12,953 nt of DNA from an uncultured bacterium (lineage in GTDB: Bacteria > Patescibacteriota > Minisyncoccia > Phycocordibacterales > CAIZIN01). The notes under the pieces were generated by a model. That model was not told where the DNA came from, did no database searches, and saw only the letters and a list, made by a program, of their open reading frames with translations. Location of the stretch: positions 1-12,953 of the forward strand of contig CAIZIN010000032.1 of the NCBI GenBank assembly GCA_903933085.1, given 5' to 3'. A program made the position numbers and the translations under genes. Positions 6,717 through 12,933 of this stretch are shown piece by piece (positions within the stretch are counted from its first letter, which is position 1; each line of letters starts with the position of its first letter).

Positions 6717-6742
6717 TAACCAGAGCCCAGTTCTCGGTAAAT
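6717..6742 (+). repeat. Intergenic hairpin repeat, family 1, copy A
   Basis: TAACCAGAGCCCAGTTCTCG and the following bases match 9260-9285 at 22 of 26 positions in the same orientation. ACC-AGAG can pair with TTCT-C-GGT to form a small bulged hairpin. It lies about 75 bases upstream of the promoter of the 6830 gene. Confidence 0.6.
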
Positions 6743-6794
6743 CACAAATTTCCTTGTCAGAGACCAGACATTTGTTGGTTTAAAATCTTTTCAA

Positions 6795-6823
6795 TTTTCA
6801 ATTGATCGAATATGAGTTAAAAT
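6795..6823 (+). promoter_or_regulatory. Promoter of the phosphoribosyltransferase-like gene, leaderless
   Basis: TTTTCA (6795-6800), a 17-base spacer and TAAAAT (6818-6823) precede ATG 6830 by exactly six bases. Confidence 0.55.
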
Positions 6824-6829
6824 ACACAC

Positions 6830-7573
6830 ATGAAGCAATTTTTAGAAAATGCACCGGTTAATACAGACCAGAAAAAAGAAAGTATATATAAACATGAAGA
6901 GTTTGGGAATCTTGAAGAAGATGCTTGTAGTTTAGTACGAAAATTAAAAGATAAAATTGACCAAGGTTTTTATGATATTTTAGTGAGTGATGAGACTGGC
7001 GGGCGGTTACCTACTTTATTAATGCGAGCGATTATAAAAAAACGAAATCCACAAGCAAAAATCCAAACTTTATTTATCAATGGGGGAAAAATGCTTAGGG
7101 ATGTTGTTGATGATGGTAGAGACGAAAAAGAATTTGAAAGTTTTGTTGATTATCTTAAATTTGTAACAGAAGATCACCAAAATGCTTTAGTTGTTACCCA
7201 AGTGATGAGATCGGGTACTTCAGTTGCACTTTTGGCGTCAATGCTTTCAGAGAGTGGTTGTGATCATGTTGATGTTGCAACTGTACGCGCTCGTTACGCT
7301 GAGCCAATATATCAAGAGGACAAGAATAGAATTGAAGGTGAAGTATTTTACGGAAGAGAATCTAATTATACCGATGAGTTTGATGATAAAAATACAGAAT
7401 TATCTGGAGTTTCGAAGGTGGAGAGGAATGTTGTTCATCCGAGTACTGTGCGGAATATATTGATGGAAAAAGATCCTGAAGAAATAAATAAAATTCAGAC
7501 TGTAATTAATGAAGCTCGAGAAGATGTTAATACTATGGCAGATCGTATATGTAAAGAGGTTTGGATGGATTAA
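6830..7573 (+). CDS. Phosphoribosyltransferase-like protein
   Basis: A 247-residue protein with the core of a type I phosphoribosyltransferase fold. ILVSDETGGRLP at 50-61 resembles the first loop and flanking strand. ALVVTQVMRSGTSVALL at 119-135 resembles the strand and PRPP-binding loop (normally two acidic residues then a G/T-rich turn). The two acidic residues typical of the PRPP motif are replaced (VVTQVMRSGTS), so catalysis is uncertain and the protein may be a regulator or bind another nucleotide. The C-terminal 80 residues are charged and helical and not part of the usual domain. It is monocistronic with a leaderless start. I cannot assign a substrate. Confidence 0.7.
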   Translation: MKQFLENAPVNTDQKKESIYKHEEFGNLEEDACSLVRKLKDKIDQGFYDILVSDETGGRLPTLLMRAIIKKRNPQAKIQTLFINGGKMLRDVVDDGRDEKEFESFVDYLKFVTEDHQNALVVTQVMRSGTSVALLASMLSESGCDHVDVATVRARYAEPIYQEDKNRIEGEVFYGRESNYTDEFDDKNTELSGVSKVERNVVHPSTVRNILMEKDPEEINKIQTVINEAREDVNTMADRICKEVWMD

Positions 7574-7657
7574 TTAGTAATCAGAATCCAACTTTAGTTT
7601 TAAAAACGAATTTGATGTTTATCACTTCTCAATTATGGCGCTCTAAATTCTATACTG

Positions 7658-7663
7658 TATAAT
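7658..7663 (+). promoter_or_regulatory. -10 box of the 7670 gene, leaderless
   Basis: TATAAT lies exactly six bases before ATG 7670. No clear -35 box was found; TG directly precedes it. Confidence 0.6.
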
Positions 7664-7669
7664 ATATTA

Positions 7670-8047
7670 ATGAAAAAATATGAAATATCGTTAGCACTTT
7701 CTTTGATTTCTGCAATTTTACTATTTTTAGGGACGTTCGATGGTGAAGGATTTTTACTCTTGATAATTTTCCCAGTTGTAATAATTTTAGGCTTTATATC
7801 CATATTCCTAAAGCTTTCTTCTGGAGTTTTATTTAGAAACGGATATTGGGATATTTTGTCATTTTTAGTTTGGTTTATAGTTATCAGTGGGTATGGTAGT
7901 TTTGCATACTCACGATTTTCTGCCGGAGATGTGATTTGGTATCAGAATACTATGTTTGCAAATCAAATTATCACAGCTGTCCTCTTATTTTTTATTGTTT
8001 CTATTTCTATATTTGTATCTCTAAAAAAGGAAAAATCTAAAATTTAA
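7670..8047 (+). CDS. Small integral membrane protein, four predicted helices
   Basis: A 125-residue protein dominated by four hydrophobic segments: about 6-23 (ISLALSLISAILLFLGTF), 28-47 (FLLLIIFPVVIILGF...), 59-78 (around ILSFLVWFIVISGYG) and 99-118 (IITAVLLFFIVSISIF). Loops are short and the C-terminus is lysine-rich (KKEKSK), fitting a cytoplasmic tail. No family recognised and no catalytic motif. It has its own -10 box six bases before ATG, so it is probably transcribed alone without a leader. Confidence 0.72.
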   Translation: MKKYEISLALSLISAILLFLGTFDGEGFLLLIIFPVVIILGFISIFLKLSSGVLFRNGYWDILSFLVWFIVISGYGSFAYSRFSAGDVIWYQNTMFANQIITAVLLFFIVSISIFVSLKKEKSKI

Positions 8048-8078
8048 ATATTCTAGCTCTAATTAAAGTATGGAGTTG

Positions 8079-8110
8079 TCTCTGGCAGAGCCTCCACCTT
8101 CGGAGATTTT
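8079..8110 (+). repeat. Intergenic hairpin repeat, family 2, copy 3
   Basis: CTCTG-G-CAGAG and CTCC-ACCTTC-GGAG form two small hairpins followed by ATTTT. The start and end closely match 6136-6167. It lies 31 bases after the 8047 stop and directly abuts the LamG-like remnant. Confidence 0.6.
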
Positions 8111-8210
8111 TAGTAACAGTATCTGATAATAAATGGCATAATATAGTTGTTGCGTATGATAATGGAACCAAAACAGTATATTTGATGGTGTACAGATAGT
8201 AGTAATCTAA
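8110..8210 (+). pseudogene. Remnant of a LamG/concanavalin-like domain
   Basis: From 8119 one frame reads VSDNKWHNIVVAYDNGTKTV then YLMVYR and a stop. The WHNIVVAYD and GTKTVY spacing is the signature end of LamG/jelly-roll domains, normally followed by a YxDGV strand. Moving one base at about 8181-8183 restores DGVQIVVI before TAA at 8208-8210, so a single-base deletion broke the frame. Nothing upstream of the repeat continues the domain, so this is the tail of a lost surface or secreted protein. It faces the minus-strand secreted protein and may mark an old rearrangement. Confidence 0.55.
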
Positions 8211-8242
8211 AAATAAAAACCTCACTATTTCTAGATGAGGTT
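8211..8242 (-). terminator. Intrinsic terminator of the minus-strand secreted protein gene
   Basis: On the minus strand AACCTCA (8242-8236) pairs with TGAGGTT (8224-8218) and leads into TTTTTATTT. It lies 27 bases after the 8269 stop. Confidence 0.75.
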
Positions 8243-8268
8243 GATGACTTATATATTCTTTAATATTT

Positions 8269-9117
8269 TTAGTATCGATTTCTAACGCCGAGTAATCCTG
8301 CTATTAGTATCACCAATGATCTCACTGAACTTTTTAGCTCTGGTACTACTGTCATTCCTGGATTGGTATAACTTCCAACAATAAGATCGTTGCCACAGCT
8401 TTCAGTTTGTGAAAAGGTGACAGTAGAAAAAGTTGTCGGAGTGATTGAAGTCATTATGGGGCTTAAATCAAACCAATAAACATAATTATCTCCACCGTTT
8501 TTCCCAATATCTATCCCTAGGATTCTTTTAATTTTGTTGTCAGACATTAATTCGACCGATGATGTTCCTGTTGAGATTACTGTATCAGAGCCACTCTCAA
8601 CTAGTTTCCAAGGGTCAGAAGCTGAATTCTTGGATACAAAACTTGATTGAACAATGGAATTTGTTGCCAAAGTTGTTAGGCTGTATGTTAGGAGTCCATC
8701 AACACATCCTGTGATATTGATACACCCTTCAAAACCAGGATTTTGGTAATTGAAGTAACCGTCTTCATTGTTTGGTCTTGATGTGTATGAGGAAGATCCG
8801 TTTGTGTCGATAAATATGTCCCCGATACTATACCCATCATTTGTGGTTAGTGGATTAAAGCCACTTACTAATAATAAGTGGTTAGTGTCAACATCAAACA
8901 TCATTGCGCGTAGGTCCCACGAAGAGTCAGCTATACTATTTGCACTAACTTCTCCTGACTCGCGTACTCCAATTCTTGGATCATTTCCATAGTAAGAGCT
9001 TGGAGTATTATCGTTTATTGTTATGTCAACCATTGCCGATTTGGCACAGGAAAGACTAGATAAGAATGTGATTACCGTAAGAAATACGATACCGGCTTTT
9101 TTATTTTTTGCTTTCAT
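8269..9117 (-). CDS. Secreted protein with PEP-CTERM-like C-terminal sorting tail
   Basis: A 282-residue exported protein. ATG 9117 gives a classic signal peptide: KAKNKK, then hydrophobic AGIVFLTVITFLSSLS, then CAKSA as probable cleavage region. The longer reading from TTG 9159 is rejected because that codon falls before the predicted transcription start. The mature part is rich in Ser, Thr, Asn, Asp and Gly, like a beta-sandwich surface protein, with three Cys. The last 25 residues have VPE, a hydrophobic helix (LVILIAGLLG) and a terminal basic cluster (VRNRY). This is the layout of PEP-CTERM signals cut by exosortases, though the third position of the motif triplet is followed by L rather than P. 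It has its own promoter and terminator. Confidence 0.72.
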   Translation of the reverse strand: MKAKNKKAGIVFLTVITFLSSLSCAKSAMVDITINDNTPSSYYGNDPRIGVRESGEVSANSIADSSWDLRAMMFDVDTNHLLLVSGFNPLTTNDGYSIGDIFIDTNGSSSYTSRPNNEDGYFNYQNPGFEGCINITGCVDGLLTYSLTTLATNSIVQSSFVSKNSASDPWKLVESGSDTVISTGTSSVELMSDNKIKRILGIDIGKNGGDNYVYWFDLSPIMTSITPTTFSTVTFSQTESCGNDLIVGSYTNPGMTVVPELKSSVRSLVILIAGLLGVRNRY

Positions 9118-9162
9118 TGTGAACTTCACAAATCGTTTGTTGTCGTTTGTGATCTGCAAAAT

Positions 9163-9190
9163 ATTATATACTAAATGTATTATTTGTCAA
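9163..9190 (-). promoter_or_regulatory. Promoter of the secreted protein gene
   Basis: On the minus strand TTGACA (9190-9185), a 16-base spacer and TATAAT (9168-9163) form a near-consensus promoter. Transcription should begin near 9156, giving a leader of about 40 bases before ATG 9117. This is the best -35/-10 pair in the window. Confidence 0.8.
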
Positions 9191-9259
9191 CAAAAAGATG
9201 TAAAAAACCAATGTTTTTACTAATTAAATAGTGCTCACTGAAGGTGGTGCCGTAGTGAG

Positions 9260-9285
9260 TAACCAAAGCCCGGCTCTCGGTAATT
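9260..9285 (+). repeat. Intergenic hairpin repeat, family 1, copy B
   Basis: It matches 6717-6742 at 22 of 26 positions. It is preceded by CTCACT (9235-9240) and AGTGAG (9254-9259), another short inverted pair. It lies just upstream of the stomatin promoter. Confidence 0.6.
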
Positions 9286-9304
9286 TTATACACTTTTTTG
9301 ATTG

Positions 9305-9313
9305 TGGTATAAT
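9305..9313 (+). promoter_or_regulatory. Extended -10 promoter of the stomatin-like gene
   Basis: TGG-TATAAT lies 27 bases before ATG 9341, predicting a leader of about 20 bases. No strong ribosome-binding site is seen in the AT-only leader. Confidence 0.6.
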
Positions 9314-9340
9314 TAACAAATAATAATAATAAGTAATTTT

Positions 9341-10081
9341 ATGTGGTATATAATCATTGCTATAGTTTTGTTTTTGGTTTTGACGAGTATTCGTCAGATT
9401 AATCAATATGAAAAAGGTGTAAAATTTACCTTTGGTAAATTTTCCGGAATAATGGAGCCGGGCTGGAGGCTTGTTTGGCCAATAATACAAGAATATCAAA
9501 AAGTTGATGTGAGGACTAAGGCTGTTGATGTCCCTGATCAAAATGCAATAACGAGAGACAATGTTTCTGTGCGAGTTAATGCGGTTATCTATTACAAAGT
9601 TGCTGATGCTAACAAGGCAATTATTGAAGTTGAAGATTTCAGATATGCGATTTCTCAATATGCTCAAACTACAATGAGAAATATTGTTGGAGAAGTTACT
9701 CTTGATGAGTTGTTATCAAGTCGAGATAAAATTGCTGATAGAATTAGAGAAATTGTTGATAAAGAAACTGACGCGTGGGGATTGAAAGTTCAAAATGTTG
9801 AACTGAAAGATGTTAGCCTACCAACAGAAATGGAAAGAACAATTGGCAAGCAAGCTGAAGCAGAAAGAGAAAAAAGAGCTGTCATCATTAATTCTGAAGG
9901 TGAATTAGCCGCATCTGAAAATATTTCAAAAGCTGCAGCGATGCTCGCAAGTACTCCAGGAGCTCTACATCTTAGAACTCTTCAATCGATAAATGATATG
10001 TCATCGGATCAGAGTAATACCGTGGTTTATATGGTCCCTGTCGAAGCCTTGAAGGCATTAGAGGGTTTTATTAAAAAATAA
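9341..10081 (+). CDS. Stomatin/prohibitin-like SPFH (Band 7) protein (slipin)
   Basis: A 246-residue membrane-scaffold protein. Residues 2-17 (WYIIIAIVLFLVLTSI) are an N-terminal membrane anchor. The SPFH domain spans about 19-180: QINQYEKGVKFTFGKF, EPGWRLVWPIIQ at 39-50, VDVPDQNAITRDNVSVRVNAVIYYKV at 62-87, then DELLSSRDKI. A charged helix (EMERTIGKQAEAEREKRA, 163-180) precedes an AEA/GELAASE-type oligomerising tail. Family members form homo-oligomers on the cytoplasmic membrane face and regulate proteases or lipid domains. Bacterial slipins often sit beside an NfeD protease-like gene; none is present here. It is a single-gene unit with its own promoter and terminator. Confidence 0.92.
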   Translation: MWYIIIAIVLFLVLTSIRQINQYEKGVKFTFGKFSGIMEPGWRLVWPIIQEYQKVDVRTKAVDVPDQNAITRDNVSVRVNAVIYYKVADANKAIIEVEDFRYAISQYAQTTMRNIVGEVTLDELLSSRDKIADRIREIVDKETDAWGLKVQNVELKDVSLPTEMERTIGKQAEAEREKRAVIINSEGELAASENISKAAAMLASTPGALHLRTLQSINDMSSDQSNTVVYMVPVEALKALEGFIKK

Positions 10082-10117
10082 CCAACCGTTTAGAACGAAA
10101 TTCGTGGTTGGCTTTTT
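10082..10117 (+). terminator. Intrinsic terminator of the stomatin-like gene
   Basis: CCAACC (10082-10087) pairs with GGTTGG (10106-10111), an inner ACGA-AAT-TCGT stem stacks on it, and C plus five T follow. It begins right after the stop codon. Confidence 0.8.
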
Positions 10118-10125
10118 ATGGATAT

Positions 10126-10159
10126 AAAAAAAGCCACCGAATCTTGCGATACGGTGGCT
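10126..10159 (-). terminator. Intrinsic terminator of the 10176 minus-strand gene
   Basis: On the minus strand AGCCACCG (10159-10152) pairs with CGGTGGCT (10139-10132) around a 12-base loop, followed by seven T. It lies back-to-back with the stomatin terminator. Confidence 0.85.
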
Positions 10160-10175
10160 AGTGTTGAATCGTTTG

Positions 10176-10580
10176 CTAATGCCGGTTCTTTCCGTGACGC
10201 TTTCTGTGGTGACGAAGAGGGGCCGTTTCGATTTTCATAAACGCTTCCTCATCGGTTTCTTCAAAAAGTTTTTGTCTCTCTTGTGATTGATCCCAAGCCT
10301 TGAACTCTTGGTCTTCATTTGAGGGATGATATATGTTAATCATCGCAAAACAGAAGAAGGGATCGTAATCCCAGAAATCACCACCGCAGTCTTCTTCTTC
10401 CCGAGTTGTCCTTCCGGAAGGAAAATGTACCCGAAAGTCTGTTTCAAAATTTGGCCATTCGTCCTCGGGTTGAGGACAAATATCCGGAGCTCCATAGTAT
10501 CCAAAATAGTCTTCAAAAATGTCTGTATTAGCCATGATCTTGCTTTCGTTTGTTTTTGATTGGGAAGGGAAGAACGGCAT
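10176..10580 (-). CDS. Small acidic hypothetical protein
   Basis: A 134-residue protein with no recognised family. The central region is acidic and aromatic (DIFEDYFGYYG, DEWPNFETDF, DFWDYDPFF) and the last 15 residues are strongly basic (PLRHHRKRHGKNRH), a charge split that could suit nucleic-acid or partner binding. No signal peptide or membrane helix. The first ATG is at 10580; ATG 10535 (MANTDIFEDY) is an equally plausible start and would remove 15 polar residues. It has a dedicated terminator, which supports it as a real gene, and is divergent from purF with about 106 bases between. Confidence 0.6.
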   Translation of the reverse strand: MPFFPSQSKTNESKIMANTDIFEDYFGYYGAPDICPQPEDEWPNFETDFRVHFPSGRTTREEEDCGGDFWDYDPFFCFAMINIYHPSNEDQEFKAWDQSQERQKLFEETDEEAFMKIETAPLRHHRKRHGKNRH

Positions 10581-10671
10581 ATTCTTCTTACTATCCTACC
10601 CTATATATTAGCATATATGGGGGAAATGTCAATAGCTGTGGATAACCTTCAATTTATGTATATATTATTTA

Positions 10672-10680
10672 TGCTACAAT
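10672..10680 (+). promoter_or_regulatory. Extended -10 promoter of purF, leaderless
   Basis: TGC-TACAAT ends exactly six bases before ATG 10687. The upstream ATG at 10681 abuts the -10 box and would lie before the transcription start. No purine riboswitch or operator-like structure was seen in the short upstream gap. Confidence 0.65.
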
Positions 10681-10686
10681 ATGCGC

Positions 10687-12069
10687 ATGGAAAAACTCGG
10701 AGAAAAATGCGCAGTATTTGGAATCTATGGAAAAGGTCTGGATGTTAGTCGTCTGACCTTTTTTGGTCTTTATTCACTTCAGCATCGTGGACAAGAAAAT
10801 TCAGGTATTGCCACAACAGATGGAGATAAAATATATTGTCATAAGGGTATAGGACTCGTTGCACAGGTGTTTAATGAAAAAATAATACAAAGCCTTCCTG
10901 GACACATTGCAGTAGGTCACAATAGATATTCAACATCATCTGGGGCAGGAATTGAGTATGCACACCCTGTAGAAGTATCTGATAATTCTCTTACTTTGGT
11001 TCACAATGGAAATCTACCTAGCACAACTCTACTTGTTAAATTTTTGAAAGATAAGGGGGTGGAATTATCAAATTCTTCAGACTCGATAATAATTACTGAA
11101 GCTGTACATACTCTTGTGAAAGAGGGTAAAAAAATAGAAGATGCAATTGAAGAAATATTCCCCCTAATGACGGGGTCTTTTTCTTTATTGATTATGACAA
11201 AAGATAAGCTCATTGCCCTTCGGGATCAATATGGAATTCGACCACTCTCTATCGCTAAATTAAATGGTGGATATGTGTTTGCTTCAGAGACTTGTGCTTT
11301 TCATCCAATTGGTGCGAATTTTATTCGGGATGTTAATCCTGGAGAAATGGTTGTTGTGGATGATCAAGGACTTAAGATTAAACAAATTGTTAAAGGAACG
11401 CAAAAGCTTGATATTTTTGAATTCGTTTATTTCTCTCGGCCTGATAGTGTGTTGCTTGGCAAGTCTGTTTATGATATCAGAAAGAAATTTGGAAAAAGAT
11501 TGGCTGAGGAATATTTAATTGAAGCAGATGTGGTGATCCCAATTCCTGAAACTTCAATTCCTGTGGCTATTGGTTATGCAAGCGCCTCTGGTATTCCTTT
11601 CGAAATGGGGATTGTAAAGAGTAGATATATTCATCGAACCTTTATTGAACCAGAACAGCATATTCGTGATCAGGGTGTGAAGTTGAAACTGGCACCACTT
11701 AAAGAGTTTATTGAAAATAAAAGAGTGATTGTTGTTGACGATTCAATTGTCCGAGGAACAACATCTCGACAGATTGTAAAAATGCTTTTTGAAACTGGAG
11801 CAAAAGAAGTTCATTTTGTAATTAGTTCTCCACCAGTTAAATATCCAGATTTTTATGGAATTGATCTTCCGAAACAGGACGCTCTTTTGGCTTCAAAAAT
11901 GTCTATTGAGGAAATGAATAAATATTTAGGTTCTACAACCTTAAATTTTCTTTCGTATGATGGGATGATAGAAGCAACAGGTCTTCCTGAATCAGTATTC
12001 TGTACATCTTGTTTTAATGGGAAGTACCCAATTGATCTAAGAGAGAGAAAAGATGAAGTAGAGTATTAA
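10687..12069 (+). CDS. purF: Amidophosphoribosyltransferase (glutamine PRPP amidotransferase)
   Basis: A 460-residue enzyme of the first committed step of purine synthesis: PRPP plus glutamine gives 5-phosphoribosylamine. The N-terminal glutaminase domain begins after a seven-residue propeptide (MEKLGEK), so C8 in CAVFGIYG becomes the nucleophile. SLQHRGQENSGI (30-41), GHNRYST and HNGNL are conserved. The C-terminal PRTase domain has the PRPP motif VIVVDDSIVRGTT at 347-359. Of the four Cys that bind the 4Fe-4S cluster in the Bacillus-type enzyme, only the C-terminal pair C439/C442 (CTSC) remains; the other two sites read as Asp (near EFVYFSRPDS and in PDFYGID). Other purine genes are absent nearby. 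ATG 10687 is preferred because it follows the -10 box by six bases. Confidence 0.95.
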   Translation: MEKLGEKCAVFGIYGKGLDVSRLTFFGLYSLQHRGQENSGIATTDGDKIYCHKGIGLVAQVFNEKIIQSLPGHIAVGHNRYSTSSGAGIEYAHPVEVSDNSLTLVHNGNLPSTTLLVKFLKDKGVELSNSSDSIIITEAVHTLVKEGKKIEDAIEEIFPLMTGSFSLLIMTKDKLIALRDQYGIRPLSIAKLNGGYVFASETCAFHPIGANFIRDVNPGEMVVVDDQGLKIKQIVKGTQKLDIFEFVYFSRPDSVLLGKSVYDIRKKFGKRLAEEYLIEADVVIPIPETSIPVAIGYASASGIPFEMGIVKSRYIHRTFIEPEQHIRDQGVKLKLAPLKEFIENKRVIVVDDSIVRGTTSRQIVKMLFETGAKEVHFVISSPPVKYPDFYGIDLPKQDALLASKMSIEEMNKYLGSTTLNFLSYDGMIEATGLPESVFCTSCFNGKYPIDLRERKDEVEY

Positions 12070-12090
12070 TACTTTGTAAATATTTATAAA

Positions 12091-12113
12091 TACCCACAAT
12101 TTGGAGGTGGGTA
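12091..12113 (+). terminator. Hairpin after purF, possible terminator
   Basis: TACCCAC (12091-12097) and GTGGGTA (12107-12113) form a perfect seven-base-pair stem with a nine-base loop. No T run follows directly, so it may be a weak terminator or mRNA 3' stabiliser. Confidence 0.45.
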
Positions 12114-12143
12114 CAGTGTTGTTTATTTAAAATTATTTTTTGG

Positions 12144-12152
12144 TGTTACAAT
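12144..12152 (+). promoter_or_regulatory. Extended -10 promoter of the MliC-META gene, leaderless
   Basis: TGT-TACAAT lies exactly six bases (GGGGGT) before ATG 12159. The nonamer is identical to 3616-3624. Confidence 0.65.
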
Positions 12153-12158
12153 GGGGGT

Positions 12159-12926
12159 ATGACAAATAAAACAAAATTTTTAATATTGATGCTAGTTTTG
12201 CTTGCTGGTATTGCCATGTATGTCTTCGTAACGGCTTCAAAGACTGAGAAAGGTGCTGAATTAGAAAATGGTAGCTTTTCAGTTGGGAATGAAATTACAA
12301 GTGTTACAGCTTCATATTTCTCTAATAAGAATGTGGAAGCTATAGTGACATACTATAGTGATAAGTCAGCCTCGCTGGATTTACTTGGGACTTCATCAGA
12401 AAAGATCATGTTTGATCTTGCCGTTTCTGCTTCAGGTGCTAGGTATGAAAATAAAGATCTCGGACTTGTACTTTGGGAAAAAGCTCCAGAATTAAATATT
12501 TATAAAAATGATAAAATTATATTTTCAGGACGAAAAGCAGAGGTTGTCCGGAGTGAAGCTGACCTCAAACTATTAACATCAAATGAATGGTTTTGGACAA
12601 AGACTTTGAATGGAACTGGTCCAGATGCAGAAAAAGGGGGGATTATAGAACCTAAAAAAGCCGGATCATTTAGTTTAAGGTTTACTGAAGACGGAAAGGT
12701 GAGTGGAAAAACTGATTGTAATAGTTTTGGAGGAACATACACATTTTCAGATTCAAAGATAACATTCAGTAATTTAGCCTCCACACTTATGTATTGTGAA
12801 AATTCGCAAGAATTTGAGTTTGTAAAAATGCTTACAAATTCTACATCTTCTCAAATGTTTGGAGAAAAAGATCTGTTAATTCTAGAGAATAATGTAACTA
12901 TTTATTTTAGAAAGAATAAAATATAA
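12159..12926 (+). CDS. Membrane-anchored MliC-like plus META (HslJ/DUF306) domain protein
   Basis: A 255-residue envelope protein. KTKFLILMLVLLAGIAMYVFV (5-24) is an uncleaved anchor or signal peptide without a lipobox. Residues of about 45-123 match the MliC fold (membrane-bound inhibitor of C-type lysozyme): FDLAVSASGARYENKDLGLVLW is its core. The usual disulphide cysteines of that family are missing. Residues 138-250 are a META/HslJ domain, with GKTDCNSFGGTY (183-194) and TLMYC (209-213) as signature; C187 and C213 may pair. The fusion is consistent with periplasmic or cell-surface stress or lysozyme resistance. It is monocistronic; its stop codon lies inside the next gene's -10 box. Confidence 0.82.
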   Translation: MTNKTKFLILMLVLLAGIAMYVFVTASKTEKGAELENGSFSVGNEITSVTASYFSNKNVEAIVTYYSDKSASLDLLGTSSEKIMFDLAVSASGARYENKDLGLVLWEKAPELNIYKNDKIIFSGRKAEVVRSEADLKLLTSNEWFWTKTLNGTGPDAEKGGIIEPKKAGSFSLRFTEDGKVSGKTDCNSFGGTYTFSDSKITFSNLASTLMYCENSQEFEFVKMLTNSTSSQMFGEKDLLILENNVTIYFRKNKI

Positions 12927-12927
12927 T
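12922..12927 (+). promoter_or_regulatory. -10 box of the right-edge gene, overlapping the preceding stop codon
   Basis: TATAAT contains the TAA stop (12924-12926) of the MliC-META gene and lies exactly six bases before ATG 12934. Confidence 0.55.
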
Positions 12928-12933
12928 TAAAAT

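Noticed and set aside
9068..9085. Lipoprotein signal in the secreted protein (SLSC)
   Set aside because: The residue three before the Cys is Ser and no proper lipobox is formed; a normal signal peptide plus a C-terminal tail fits better.
9118..9159. TTG start extending the secreted protein by 14 residues
   Set aside because: The codon lies at or before the predicted transcription start of a near-consensus promoter, and the shorter form gives a normal signal peptide.
9224..9667. 147-codon minus-strand frame opposite the stomatin-like gene
   Set aside because: It lies antisense to a clear SPFH gene and has no domain-like features; its length comes from low stop density.
10581..10686. Purine riboswitch before purF
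   Set aside because: The gap is short, the transcript is predicted to be leaderless, and no aptamer-like pairing is visible.
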